Assembly (NCBI RefSeq): GCF_051401765.1
Contig: NW_027480429.1
Location: 9,552,157 to 9,616,156, forward strand
Source: Calliopsis andreniformis
Taxonomy: Eukaryota > Arthropoda > Insecta > Hymenoptera > Andrenidae
Reading direction: 5' to 3'
DNA: 64,000 nt
Positions 39,001 to 50,855 of the stretch are shown one piece after another. A program made the position numbers and the translations under genes. The notes below the pieces were generated by a model, which saw nothing but the letters and a program-made list of their open reading frames with translations, was not told the DNA's origin and did not search any database. Numbering within the stretch: position 1 is the stretch's first letter; the number at the start of each line of letters is the position of its first letter.

Positions 39001-39904
39001 CGATGGAAAAAGTGTTGTATTTGTATTGTACTTTATGCTTCTGGCGTTGTCTTCTAAGGCACTAACTATTCGATCTGGTGGAGCAACGCCCTAGAGTGAA
39101 TCCTATGTTGCCCGGAACGTAGAATTGGCTATCACTTTCAAACTGGTTGCAATTATTCCTGTTATATGATGGAAACACTGTTGTATTTTTTTTGCATTTT
39201 ATGGTTCGGTCGTTGGCTTCTAAGGCCCTAACAATTCAATCTGTTGGAGCAACACCCTAGGGTGAAGCCTAGGTTGCTCGGAAAGTAGAAATGACCATAA
39301 GTTTCATACTGGTTGCAATTATTCGTTTTATACGATGGAAAAAGTGTTGTATTTATATTGTATTTTATGCTTCTGGCGTTGTCTTCTAAGGCACTAACTA
39401 TTCGATCTGGTGGAGCAACGCCCTAGAGTGAAGCCTAGGTTGCCCGGAACGTAGAATTGGCCATCACTTTCAAACTGGTTGCAATTATTCCTGTTATATG
39501 ATGGAAACACTGTTGTATTTTTATTGTATTTTATACTTCAGGCGTTGACTTCTGAGGCCGTAGCTATTCGATGTGGTGGACAAACGCCATAGAGTGTAGC
39601 CTAGGTTGCCCGGAACGTAGAAATGACCATAACTTTTACACTGGTAGCAATTATTCGTTTTATACAATGGAAAAACTGTTCTATTTATTTTGTATTTTAT
39701 GGTTCGGGCGTTGACTACTGAGACCCTAACTATTCAATCTGTTGGAACAACGCCCTAGGGTGAAGCCTAGGTTGCTCGGAAAGTAGAAATGTCCATAAGA
39801 TTCATACTGGTTGCAATTATTCGTTTTATACGATGAAAAAACTGTTGTATTTATATTGTATTTTATGCTTCTGGCGTTGACTTCTAAGGCACTAACTATT
39901 CGAT
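36071..39904. repeat. Satellite region 4: mixed array
   Basis: About 23 monomers. The start (36070-36240) repeats the 30930-31100 type with CCCTATGGTGAAGCC. A GTAGAGCAACGCC monomer with GTGTAGCCTAGG and CGGAAAGGAGAAATG, then a GGCGTTCACTTC monomer with GAACAACGGCTTAGGG, then a CCTGATAGATGATGG monomer occur in fixed order more than once. The next feature gives the 7-monomer period here. No other sequence type is present. Confidence 0.88.
37250..39510. repeat. Decayed 7-monomer tandem pair (1162-bp period)
   Basis: Words at 37250-38411 recur 1162 bp later: CCTGATAGATGATGG at 37663 and 38825, CTTGGGGTG/CTTAGGGTG after GAACAACGG, and GTAGAGCAACGCCC with GTGTAGCC. The two members differ in several places, and similarity ends near 39510, where TTTTATTGTATTTTATAC replaces the T8-GC word. 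The monomer types differ from the 7-monomer unit of region 1, so the shared period of seven is independent or very old. Confidence 0.72.
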
Positions 39905-40584
39905 CTGGTGGAGCAACGCCCTAGAGTGCAGCCTAGGTTGCCCGGAACGTAGAATTGGCCCTCACTTTCAAACTGGTTGCAATTATTCCTGTTATATGAT
40001 GGAAACACTGTTGTATTTTTTTTGCATTTTATGGTTCGGGCGTTGACTTCTAAGACCCTAACTATTCACTCTGTTGGAACAACGCCCTAGGGTGAAGCCT
40101 AGGTTGCTCGTAAAGTAGAAATGTCAATAAGATTCATACTGGTTGCAATTATTCGTTTTATACGATGGAAAAACTGATATATTTATATTGTATTTTATGC
40201 TTCTGTCGTTGACTTCTTAGGCCCTAACTATTCGATCTGGTGGAACAACGCCCTAGATTGAAGCCTAGGTTGCCTGGAACGTAGAAATGACCATCACTTT
40301 CACACGGGTTGCAATTATTCCGGTTATCGAATGGAAAGACTGTTGTATTTTTATTGTATTTTATACTTCAGGCGTTGACTTCTGAGGCCCTAGCTATTCG
40401 ATGTGGTGGAAGAACGCCATAGAGTGAAGCCGAGGTTGACCGGAACGAAGAAATGACCATAACTTTCACACTGGCTGCTATTATTCGTTTTATACGATGG
40501 AAAAACTGATATATTTATATTGTACTTTATGCTTCTGGCGTTGACTTCTAAGGCACTAACAATTCGATCTGGTGGAGCAACGCC
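39905..40584. repeat. Segment leading into the 15-monomer unit, copied to 55509
   Basis: About four monomers. Rare words GGCCCTCACTTTC (39960), GTCAATAAGATTC (40124), CGGTTATCGAATGG and GAAGCCGAGGTTGACCGG recur at 55509-56034 (offset 15604) and 56200 onward (offset 15770). No gene is present. Confidence 0.75.
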
Positions 40585-43074
40585 CTAGAGTGCAGCCTAG
40601 GTTTCCCGGAACGTAGAATTGGCCATCACTTTCAAACTGGTAGCAATTATTCGTTTTATACAATGGAAAAACTGTTCTACTTATTTGGTATTTAATGCTT
40701 CGGGCGTTGGCTTCTAAGGCCCTAACTGTTTGATCTGGTGGAGCAACGCCCTAGAGTGAAGCCTAGGTTGCCCGGAACGAAGCAATGACCATAACTTTCA
40801 CACTGGCTGCTATTATTCGTTTTATACGATGGAAAAACTGATATATTTATATTGTATTTTATGCTTCTGTCGTTGACTTCTTAGGCCCTAACTATTCGAT
40901 CTGGTGGAACAACGCCCTAGAGTGAAGCCTAGGTTGCCTGGAACGTAGAAATGACCATCACTTTCACACGCGTTGCAATTATTCCGGTTATAGGATGGAA
41001 AGACTGTTGTATTTTTATTGTATCTTATACTTCAGGCGTTGACTTCTGAAGCCGTAGCTATTCGATGTGGTGGAAGAACGCCATAGAGTGAAGCCTAGGT
41101 TGCCCGGAACGTAGAAATGGCCATCACTTTCAAACTGGTTGCAATTATTCCTGTTATATGATGGAAACACTGTTGTATTTTTTTTGCACTTTATGCCTCT
41201 GGCGTTGACTTCTAAGGCCCCAACTATTCAACCTGTTGGAGCAACGCCCTAGGGTGAAGCCTAGGTAGCTCGGAAAGTAGAAATGACGATAAGTTTCATA
41301 CTGGTTGCAATTATTCGTTTTATACGATGGAAAAACTGTTGTATTTATATTGTATTTTATGCTTCTGGCGTTGTCTTCTAAGGCACTAACTATTCGATCT
41401 GGTGGAGCAACGCCATAGAGTGAAGCCTAGGTTGCCCGGAACGTAGAATTGGCCATCACTTTCAAACTGGTTGCAATTATTCCTGTATATGATGGAAACA
41501 CTATTGTATTTTTATTGTATTTTATACTTCAGGCGTTGACTTCTGAGGCCGTAGCCTTTCGATGTGGTGGAAGAACGCCATAGAGTGAAGCCTAGGTTGC
41601 TCGGAACGTAGAAATGACCATAACTTTTCCACTGGTAGCAATTATTCGTTTTATACAATGGAAAATCTGTTCTATTTATTTTGTATGTTATGCTTGGGGC
41701 GTTGACTTCTAAGGCCCTAACTGTTTGATCTGGTGGAGCATCGCCCTAGAGGGAATCCTAGGTTGCCCGGAGCGTAGAATTGGCCATCACTTTCAAACTG
41801 GTTGCAATTATTCCTGATAGATGATGGAAACACTGTTGTATTTTTTTTGCATTTTATGGTTCGGGCGTTGACTTCTAAGGCCCTAACTATTCAATCTGTT
41901 GGAGCAACGCCCTAGGGTGAAGCCTAGGTAGCTCGAAAAATAGAAATGACCATAAGTTTCATATTGGTTGCAATTATTCGTTTTATACGATGGAAAAACT
42001 GTTGTATATATATTGTATTTTATGCTTCTGGCGTTGACTTCTAAAGCACTAACTATTCGATCTGGTGGAGCAACGCCCTAGAGTGAATCCTAGGATGCCC
42101 GGAACGTAGAATTGGCCATCACTTTCAAACTGGTTGCAATTAATCCAGTTATACGATGGAAAAACTGTTGTATTTTTATTGCATTTTATGCTTCTGGCGT
42201 TCACTTCTTAGGCCCTAACTATTCGATCTGGTGGGGCAACGCCCTAGAGTGAATCCTAGGTTGCCTGGAACGTAGAAATGACCATTACTTTCACACGGGT
42301 TGCAATTATTCCTGTTATAGGATGGAAAGACTGTTGTATTTTTATTGTATTTTATACTTCAGGCGTTGACTTCTGAGGCCGTAGCTATTCGATGTGGTGG
42401 AAGAACGCCATAGAGTGAAGCCTAGGTGGCCCGGAACGTAGAAATGGCCATCACTTTCAAACTGGTTGCAATTATTCATGTTATATGATGGAAACACTGT
42501 TGTATTTATATTGTATTTTATGCCTCTGGCGTTGACTTCTAAGGCCGTAGCTATTAGATGTGGTGGAGCAACGCCCTAGAGAGACGCCTTGGGTGCTCGG
42601 AACGTAGAAATGACCATTACATTCACACTTGTTGCAATTATTCGTTTTATACGATGGAAAAGCTGTTGCATTTATATCGTATTTTATGCTTCTGGCGTTG
42701 ACTTCTTGGGCCGTAACTATTCGGTCTGGTGGAGCAACGCCCTGGAGTGAAACCTAGGTTGCCCGGAACGTAGAATTGGCCATCACTTTCAAACTGGTTG
42801 CAATTATTCCTGATAGATGATGGAAGCACTGTGGTATTTTTTTTGCATTTTATGGTTCGGGCGTTGACTTCTAAGGCCCTAACTATTCAATCTGTTGGAG
42901 CAACGCCCTAGGGTGAAGCCTAGGTTGCTCGGAAAGTAGAAATGACCATAAGTTTCATACTGGTTGCAATTATTCGTTTTATACGATGGAAAAGCTGTTG
43001 TATTAATATCGTATTTTATGCTTCTGGCGTTGACTTCTAAGGCCCTAACTATTCGATCTGGTGGAACAACGCCC
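40585..43074. repeat. 15-monomer higher-order unit, copy E1 (2.49 kb)
   Basis: It repeats directly as E2. The unit runs from GTGCAGCCTAGGTTTCCCGG through CGAAGCAATGACC, CTGATATATTTATATTG, CACACGCGTTGC, GGAAGAACGCCATAGAG, GCTTGGGGCG, GAGCATCGCCCTAGAGGG and GCTCGAAAAATAGAAATG to the GAGAGACGCCTTGGG marker and the CCTGATAGATGATGGAAGC monomer. Differences from E2 that I saw are few: a 1-base loss (CCTGTATATG at 41486), GGGGCAACG at 42234, GGCCATCAC/GGCCATTAC and CAATCTG/CAACCTG. Confidence 0.9.
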
Positions 43075-45564
43075 TAGAGTGCAGCCTAGGTTTCCCGGAA
43101 CGTAGAATTGGCCATCACTTTCAAACTGGTAGCAATTATTCGTTTTATACAATGGAAAAACTGTTCTACTTATTTGGTATTTAATGCTTCGGGCGTTGGC
43201 TTCTAAGGCCCTAACTGTTTGATCTGGTGGAGCAACGCCCTAGAGTGAAGCCTAGGTTGCCCGGAACGAAGCAATGACCATAACTTTCACACTGGCTGCT
43301 ATTATTCGTTTTATACGATGGAAAAACTGATATATTTATATTGTATTTTATGCTTCTGTCGTTGACTTCTTAGGCCCTAACTATTCGATCTGGTGGAACA
43401 ACGCCCTAGAGTGAAGCCTAGGTTGCCTGGAACGTAGAAATGACCATCACTTTCACACGCGTTGCAATTATTCCGGTTATAGGATGGAAAGACTGTTGTA
43501 TTTTTATTGTATCTTATACTTCAGGCGTTGACTTCTGAAGCCGTAGCTATTCGATGTGGTGGAAGAACGCCATAGAGTGAAGCCTAGGTTGCCCGGAACG
43601 TAGAAATGGCCATTACTTTCAAACTGGTTGCAATTATTCCTGTTATATGATGGAAACACTGTTGTATTTTTTTTGCACTTTATGCCTCTGGCGTTGACTT
43701 CTAAGGCCCCAACTATTCAACCTGTTGGAGCAACGCCCTAGGGTGAAGCCTAGGTAGCTCGGAAAGTAGAAATGACGATAAGTTTCATACTGGTTGCAAT
43801 TATTCGTTTTATACGATGGAAAAACTGTTGTATTTATATTGTATTTTATGCTTCTGGCGTTGTCTTCTAAGGCACTAACTATTCGATCTGGTGGAGCAAC
43901 GCCATAGAGTGAAGCCTAGGTTGCCCGGAACGTAGAATTGGCCATCACTTTCAAACTGGTTGCAATTATTCCTGTTATATGATGGAAACACTATTGTATT
44001 TTTATTGTATTTTATACTTCAGGCGTTGACTTCTGAGGCCGTAGCCTTTCGATGTGGTGGAAGAACGCCATAGAGTGAAGCCTAGGTTGCTCGGAACGTA
44101 GAAATGACCATAACTTTTCCACTGGTAGCAATTATTCGTTTTATACAATGGAAAATCTGTTCTATTTATTTTGTATGTTATGCTTGGGGCGTTGACTTCT
44201 AAGGCCCTAACTGTTTGATCTGGTGGAGCATCGCCCTAGAGGGAATCCTAGGTTGCCCGGAGCGTAGAATTGGCCATCACTTTCAAACTGGTTGCAATTA
44301 TTCCTGATAGATGATGGAAACACTGTTGTATTTTTTTTGCATTTTATGGTTCGGGCGTTGACTTCTAAGGCCCTAACTATTCAATCTGTTGGAGCAACGC
44401 CCTAGGGTGAAGCCTAGGTAGCTCGAAAAATAGAAATGACCATAAGTTTCATATTGGTTGCAATTATTCGTTTTATACGATGGAAAAACTGTTGTATATA
44501 TATTGTATTTTATGCTTCTGGCGTTGACTTCTAAAGCACTAACTATTCGATCTGGTGGAGCAACGCCCTAGAGTGAATCCTAGGATGCCCGGAACGTAGA
44601 ATTGGCCATCACTTTCAAACTGGTTGCAATTAATCCAGTTATACGATGGAAAAACTGTTGTATTTTTATTGCATTTTATGCTTCTGGCGTTCACTTCTTA
44701 GGCCCTAACTATTCGATCTGGTGGAGCAACGCCCTAGAGTGAATCCTAGGTTGCCTGGAACGTAGAAATGACCATTACTTTCACACGGGTTGCAATTATT
44801 CCTGTTATAGGATGGAAAGACTGTTGTATTTTTATTGTATTTTATACTTCAGGCGTTGACTTCTGAGGCCGTAGCTATTCGATGTGGTGGAAGAACGCCA
44901 TAGAGTGAAGCCTAGGTGGCCCGGAACGTAGAAATGGCCATCACTTTCAAACTGGTTGCAATTATTCATGTTATATGATGGAAACACTGTTGTATTTATA
45001 TTGTATTTTATGCCTCTGGCGTTGACTTCTAAGGCCGTAGCTATTAGATGTGGTGGAGCAACGCCCTAGAGAGACGCCTTGGGTGCTCGGAACGTAGAAA
45101 TGACCATTACATTCACACTTGTTGCAATTATTCGTTTTATACGATGGAAAAGCTGTTGCATTTATATCGTATTTTATGCTTCTGGCGTTGACTTCTTGGG
45201 CCGTAACTATTCGGTCTGGTGGAGCAACGCCCTGGAGTGAAACCTAGGTTGCCCGGAACGTAGAATTGGCCATCACTTTCAAACTGGTTGCAATTATTCC
45301 TGATAGATGATGGAAGCACTGTGGTATTTTTTTTGCATTTTATGGTTCGGGCGTTGACTTCTAAGGCCCTAACTATTCAACCTGTTGGAGCAACGCCCTA
45401 GGGTGAAGCCTAGGTTGCTCGGAAAGTAGAAATGACCATAAGTTTCATACTGGTTGCAATTATTCGTTTTATACGATGGAAAAGCTGTTGTATTAATATC
45501 GTATTTTATGCTTCTGGCGTTGACTTCTAAGGCACTAACTATTCGATCTGGTGGAGCAACGCCC
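43075..45564. repeat. 15-monomer higher-order unit, copy E2
   Basis: Direct tandem copy of E1 at 2489-2490 bp. The E1/E2 join lies within AAGGCCCTAACTATTCG to GTGCAGCC (43035-43085). After its end the array continues with monomers (45565-46200, including GAATCGTAGG and CGTACAATTGG words) that recur at 47501 and 50213. Confidence 0.9.
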
Positions 45565-46179
45565 TAGAGTGAATCGTAGGTTGCCCGGAGCGTAGAATTG
45601 GCCATCACTTTCAAACTGGTTGCTATTATTCCTGTTATATGATGGAAACACTGTTGTATTTTTATTGCATTTTATGGTTCGGGCGTTGACTTCTAAGGCC
45701 CTAACTATTCAATCTGTTGGAGCAACGCCCTAGGGTGAAGCCTAGGTTGCTCGGAAAGTAGAAATGACCATATGTTTCATACTGGTTGCAATTATTCGTT
45801 TTATACGATGGAATATCTGTTGTATTTATATTGTATTTTATGCTTCTGGCGTTGACTTCTAAGGCACTAACTATTCGATCTGGTGGAGCAACGCCCTAGA
45901 GTGAATCCTAGGTTGCCCGGAACGTACAATTGGCCATCACTTTCAAACTGGTTGCAATTAATCCAGTTATACGATGGAAAAACTGTTGTATTTTTATTTC
46001 ATTTTATGCTTCTGGCGTTCACTTCTTAGGCTCTAACTATTCGATCTGGTGGAACAACGGCTTAGGGTGAAGCCTAGGTTGCCCGGAACGTAGAAATGGC
46101 CATAACTTTTACACTGGTAGCAATTATTCGTTTTATACAATGGAAAAACTGTTCTATTTATTTGGTATTTAATGCTTCG

Positions 46180-48640
46180 GGCGTTGGCTTCTAAGGCCCT
46201 AACTATTCAATCTGTTGGAGCAACGCCCTAGGGTGAAGCCTAGGTTGCTCGGAAAGTAGAAATGACCATAAGTTTCATACTGGTTGCAATTATTCGTTTT
46301 ATACGATGGAAAAGCTGTTGTATTAATATCGTATTTTATGCTTCTGGCGTTGACTTCTAAGGCCCTAACTATTCGATCTGGTGGAACAACGCCCTAGAGT
46401 GCAGCCTAGGTTTCCCGGAACGTAGAATTGGCCATCACTTTCAAACTGGTAGCAATTATTCGTTTTATACAATGGAAAAACTGTTCTACTTATTTGGTAT
46501 TTAATGCTTCGGGCGTTGGCTTCTAAGGCCCTAACTGTTTGATCTGGTGGAGCAACGCCCTAGAGTGAAGCCTAGGTTGCCCGGAACGAAGCAATGACCA
46601 TAACTTTCACACTGGCTGCTATTATTCGTTTTATACGATGGAAAAACTGATATATTTATATTGTATTTTATGCTTCTGTCGTTGACTTCTTAGGCCCTAA
46701 CTATTCGATCTGGTGGAACAACGCCCTAGAGTGAAGCCTAGGTTGCCTGGAACGTAGAAATGACCATCACTTTCACACGCGTTGCAATTATTCCGGTTAT
46801 AGGATGGAAAGACTGTTGTATTTTTATTGTATCTTATACTTCAGGCGTTGACTTCTGAAGCCGTAACTATTCGGTCTGGTGGAGCAACGCCCTGGAGTGA
46901 AACCTAGGTTGCCCGGAACGTAGAATTGGCCATCACTTTCAAACTGGTTGCAATTATTCCTGATAGATGATGGAAGCACTGTGGTATTTTTTTTGCATTT
47001 TATGGTTCGGGCGTTGACTTCTAAGGCCCTAACTATTCAATCTGTTGGAGCAACGCCCTAGGGTGAAGCCTAGGTTGCTCGGAAAGTAGAAATGACCATA
47101 AGTTTCATACTGGTTGCAATTATTCGTTTTATACGATGGAAAAGCTGTTGTATTAATATCGTATTTTATGCTTCTGGCGTTGACTTCTAAGGCACTAACT
47201 ATTCGATCTGGTGGAGCAACGCCCTAGAGTGAATCGTAGGTTGCCCGGAGCGTAGAATTGGCCATAAGTTTCATACTGGTTGCAATTATTCGTTTTATAC
47301 GATGGAAAAGCTGTTGTATTAATATCGTATTTTATGCTTCTGGCGTTGACTTCTAAGGCCCTAACTATTCGATCTGGTGGAACAACGCCCTAGAGTGCAG
47401 CCTAGGTTTCCCGGAACGTAGAATTGGCCATCACTTTCAAACTGGTAGCAATTATTCGTTTTATACAATGGAAAAACTGTTCTACTTATTTGGTATTTAA
47501 TGCTTCTGGCGTTGACTTCTAAGGCACTAACTATTCGATCTGGTGGAGCAACGCCCTAGAGTGAATCCTAGGTTGCCCGGAACGTACAATTGGCCATCAC
47601 TTTCAAACTGGTTGCAATTAATCCAGTTATACGATGGAAAAACTGTTGTATTTTTATTTCATTTTATGCTTCTGGCGTTCACTTCTTAGGCTCTAACTAT
47701 TCGATCTGGTGGAACAACGGCTTAGGGTGAAGCCTAGGTTGCCCGGAACGTAGAAATGGCCATAACTTTTACACTGGTAGCAATTATTCGTTTTATACAA
47801 TGGAAAAACTGTTCTATTTATTTGGTATTTAATGCTTCGGGCGTTGGCTTCTAAGGCCCTAACTATTCAATCTGTTGGAGCAACGCCCTAGGGTGAAGCC
47901 TAGGTTGCTCGGAAAGTAGAAATGACCATAAGTTTCATACTGGTTGCAATTATTCGTTTTATACGATGGAAAAGCTGTTGTATTAATATCGTATTTTATG
48001 CTTCTGGCGTTGACTTCTAAGGCCCTAACTATTCGATCTGGTGGAACAACGCCCTAGAGTGCAGCCTAGGTTTCCCGGAACGTAGAATTGGCCATCACTT
48101 TCAAACTGGTAGCAATTATTCGTTTTATACAATGGAAAAACTGTTCTACTTATTTGGTATTTAATGCTTCGGGCGTTGGCTTCTAAGGCCCTAACTGTTT
48201 GATCTGGTGGAGCAACGCCCTAGAGTGAAGCCTAGGTTGCCCGGAACGAAGCAATGACCATAACTTTCACACTGGCTGCTATTATTCGTTTTATACGATG
48301 GAAAAACTGATATATTTATATTGTATTTTATGCTTCTGTCGTTGACTTCTTAGGCCCTAACTATTCGATCTGGTGGAACAACGCCCTAGAGTGAAGCCTA
48401 GGTTGCCTGGAACGTAGAAATGACCATCACTTTCACACGCGTTGCAATTATTCCGGTTATAGGATGGAAAGACTGTTGTATTTTTATTGTATCTTATACT
48501 TCAGGCGTTGACTTCTGAAGCCGTAGCTATTCGATGTGGTGGAAGAACGCCATAGAGTGAAGCCTAGGTTGCCCGGAACGTAGAAATGGCCATTACTTTC
48601 AAACTGGTTGCAATTATTCCTGTTATATGATGGAAACACT
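46180..48640. repeat. Mosaic partial copies of the E units
   Basis: Consecutive tracts follow different templates: 46180-46865 follows 42860-43545 (offset 3320), 46866-47262 follows 45206-45602 (1660), 47263-47500 follows 46267-46504 (996), 47501-48520 follows 45841-46860 (1660), and 48521-48640 follows 43541-43660 (4980). All offsets are whole numbers of monomers (20, 10, 6, 10 and 30). Switch points are visible as word changes, for example CCGTAGC to CCGTAAC at 46866 and GGCCATCAC to GGCCATAAG at 47262. Confidence 0.82.
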
Positions 48641-50855
48641 GTTGTATTTTTATTGTATTTTATACTTCAGGCGTTGACTTCTGAGGCCGTAGCCTTTCGA
48701 TGTGGTGGAAGAACGCCATAGAGTGAAGCCTAGGTTGCTCGGAACGTAGAAATGACCATAACTTTTCCACTGGTAGCAATTATTCGTTTTATACAATGGA
48801 AAATCTGTTCTATTTATTTTGTATGTTATGCTTGGGGCGTTGACTTCTAAGGCCCTAACTGTTTGATCTGGTGGAGCATCGCCCTAGAGGGAATCCTAGG
48901 TTGCCCGGAGCGTAGAATTGGCCATCACTTTCAAACTGGTTGCAATTATTCCTGATAGATGATGGAAACACTGTTGTATTTTTTTTGCATTTTATGGTTC
49001 GGGCGTTGACTTCTAAGGCCCTAACTATTCAATCTGTTGGAGCAACGCCCTAGGGTGAAGCCTAGGTAGCTCGAAAAATAGAAATGACCATAAGTTTCAT
49101 ATTGGTTGCAATTATTCGTTTTATACGATGGAAAAACTGTTGTATATATATTGTATTTTATGCTTCTGGCGTTGACTTCTAAAGCACTAACTATTCGATC
49201 TGGTGGAGCAACGCCCTAGAGTGAATCCTAGGATGCCCGGAACGTAGAATTGGCCATCACTTTCAAACTGGTTGCAATTAATCCAGTTATACGATGGAAA
49301 AACTGTTGTATTTTTATTGCATTTTATGCTTCTGGCGTTCACTTCTTAGGCCCTAACTATTCGATCTGGTGGAGCCACGCCCTAGAGTGAATCCTAGGTT
49401 GCCTGGAACGTAGAAATGACCATTACTTTCACACGGGTTGCAATTATTCCTGTTATAGGATGGAAAGACTGTTGTATTTTTATTGTATTTTATACTTCAG
49501 GCGTTGACTTCTGAGGCCGTAGCTATTCGATGTGGTGGAAGAACGCCATAGAGTGAAGCCTAGGTGGCCCGGAACGTAGAAATGGCCATCACTTTCAAAC
49601 TGGTTGCAATTATTCATGTTATATGATGGAAACACTGTTGTATTTATATTGTATTTTATGCCTCTGGCGTTGACTTCTAAGGCCGTAGCTATTAGATGTG
49701 GTGGAGCAACGCCCTAGAGAGACGCCTTGGGTGCTCGGAACGTAGAAATGACCATTACATTCACACTTGTTGCAATTATTCGTTTTATACGATGGAAAAG
49801 CTGTTGCATTTATATCGTATTTTATGCTTCTGGCGTTGACTTCTTGGGCCGTAACTATTCGGTCTGGTGGAGCAACGCCCTGGAGTGAAACCTAGGTTGC
49901 CCGGAACGTAGAATTGGCCATCACTTTCAAACTGGTTGCAATTATTCCTGATAGATGATGGAAGCACTGTGGTATTTTTTTTGCATTTTATGGTTCGGGC
50001 GTTGACTTCTAAGGCCCTAACTATTCAATCTGTTGGAGCAACGCCCTAGGGTGAAGCCTAGGTTGCTCGGAAAGTAGAAATGACCATAAGTTTCATACTG
50101 GTTGCAATTATTCGTTTTATACGATGGAAAAGCTGTTGTATTAATATCGTATTTTATGCTTCTGGCGTTGACTTCTAAGGCACTAACTATTCGATCTGGT
50201 GGAGCAACGCCCTAGAGTGAATCGTAGGTTGCCCGGAGCGTAGAATTGGCCATCACTTTCAAACTGGTTGCTATTATTCCTGTTATATGATGGAAACACT
50301 GTTGTATTTTTATTGCATTTTATGGTTCGGGCGTTGACTTCTAAGGCCCTAACTATTCAATCTGTTGGAGCAACGCCCTAGGGTGAAGCCTAGGTTGCTC
50401 GGAAAGTAGAAATGACCATATGTTTCATACTGGTTGCAATTATTCGTTTTATACGATGGAATATCTGTTGTATTTATATTGTATTTTATGCTTCTGGCGT
50501 TGACTTCTAAGGCACTAACTATTCGATCTGGTGGAGCAACGCCCTAGAGTGAATCCTAGGTTGCCCGGAACGTACAATTGGCCATCACTTTCAAACTGGT
50601 TGCAATTAATCCAGTTATACGATGGAAAAACTGTTGTATTTTTATTTCATTTTATGCTTCTGGCGTTCACTTCTTAGGCTCTAACTATTCGATCTGGTGG
50701 AACAACGGCTTAGGGTGAAGCCTAGGTTGCCCGGAACGTAGAAATGGCCATAACTTTTACACTGGTAGCAATTATTCGTTTTATACAATGGAAAAACTGT
50801 TCTATTTATTTGGTATTTAATGCTTCGGGCGTTGGCTTCTAAGGCCCTAACTGTT
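48640..50855. repeat. Copy of 43992-46207 (offset 4648, 28 monomers)
   Basis: It follows E2 from the GTAGCCTTTCGATG monomer (48689 against 44041) to GGCTTCTAAGGCCCTAACT near 50855, where TGTTTGATC replaces ATTCAATC. Entering it from the preceding tract skips two monomers relative to E2. It carries the GAGAGACGCCTTGGG marker at 49709 and differs at single bases, for example GAGCCACGCC at 49374 against GAGCAACGCC. Confidence 0.86.
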
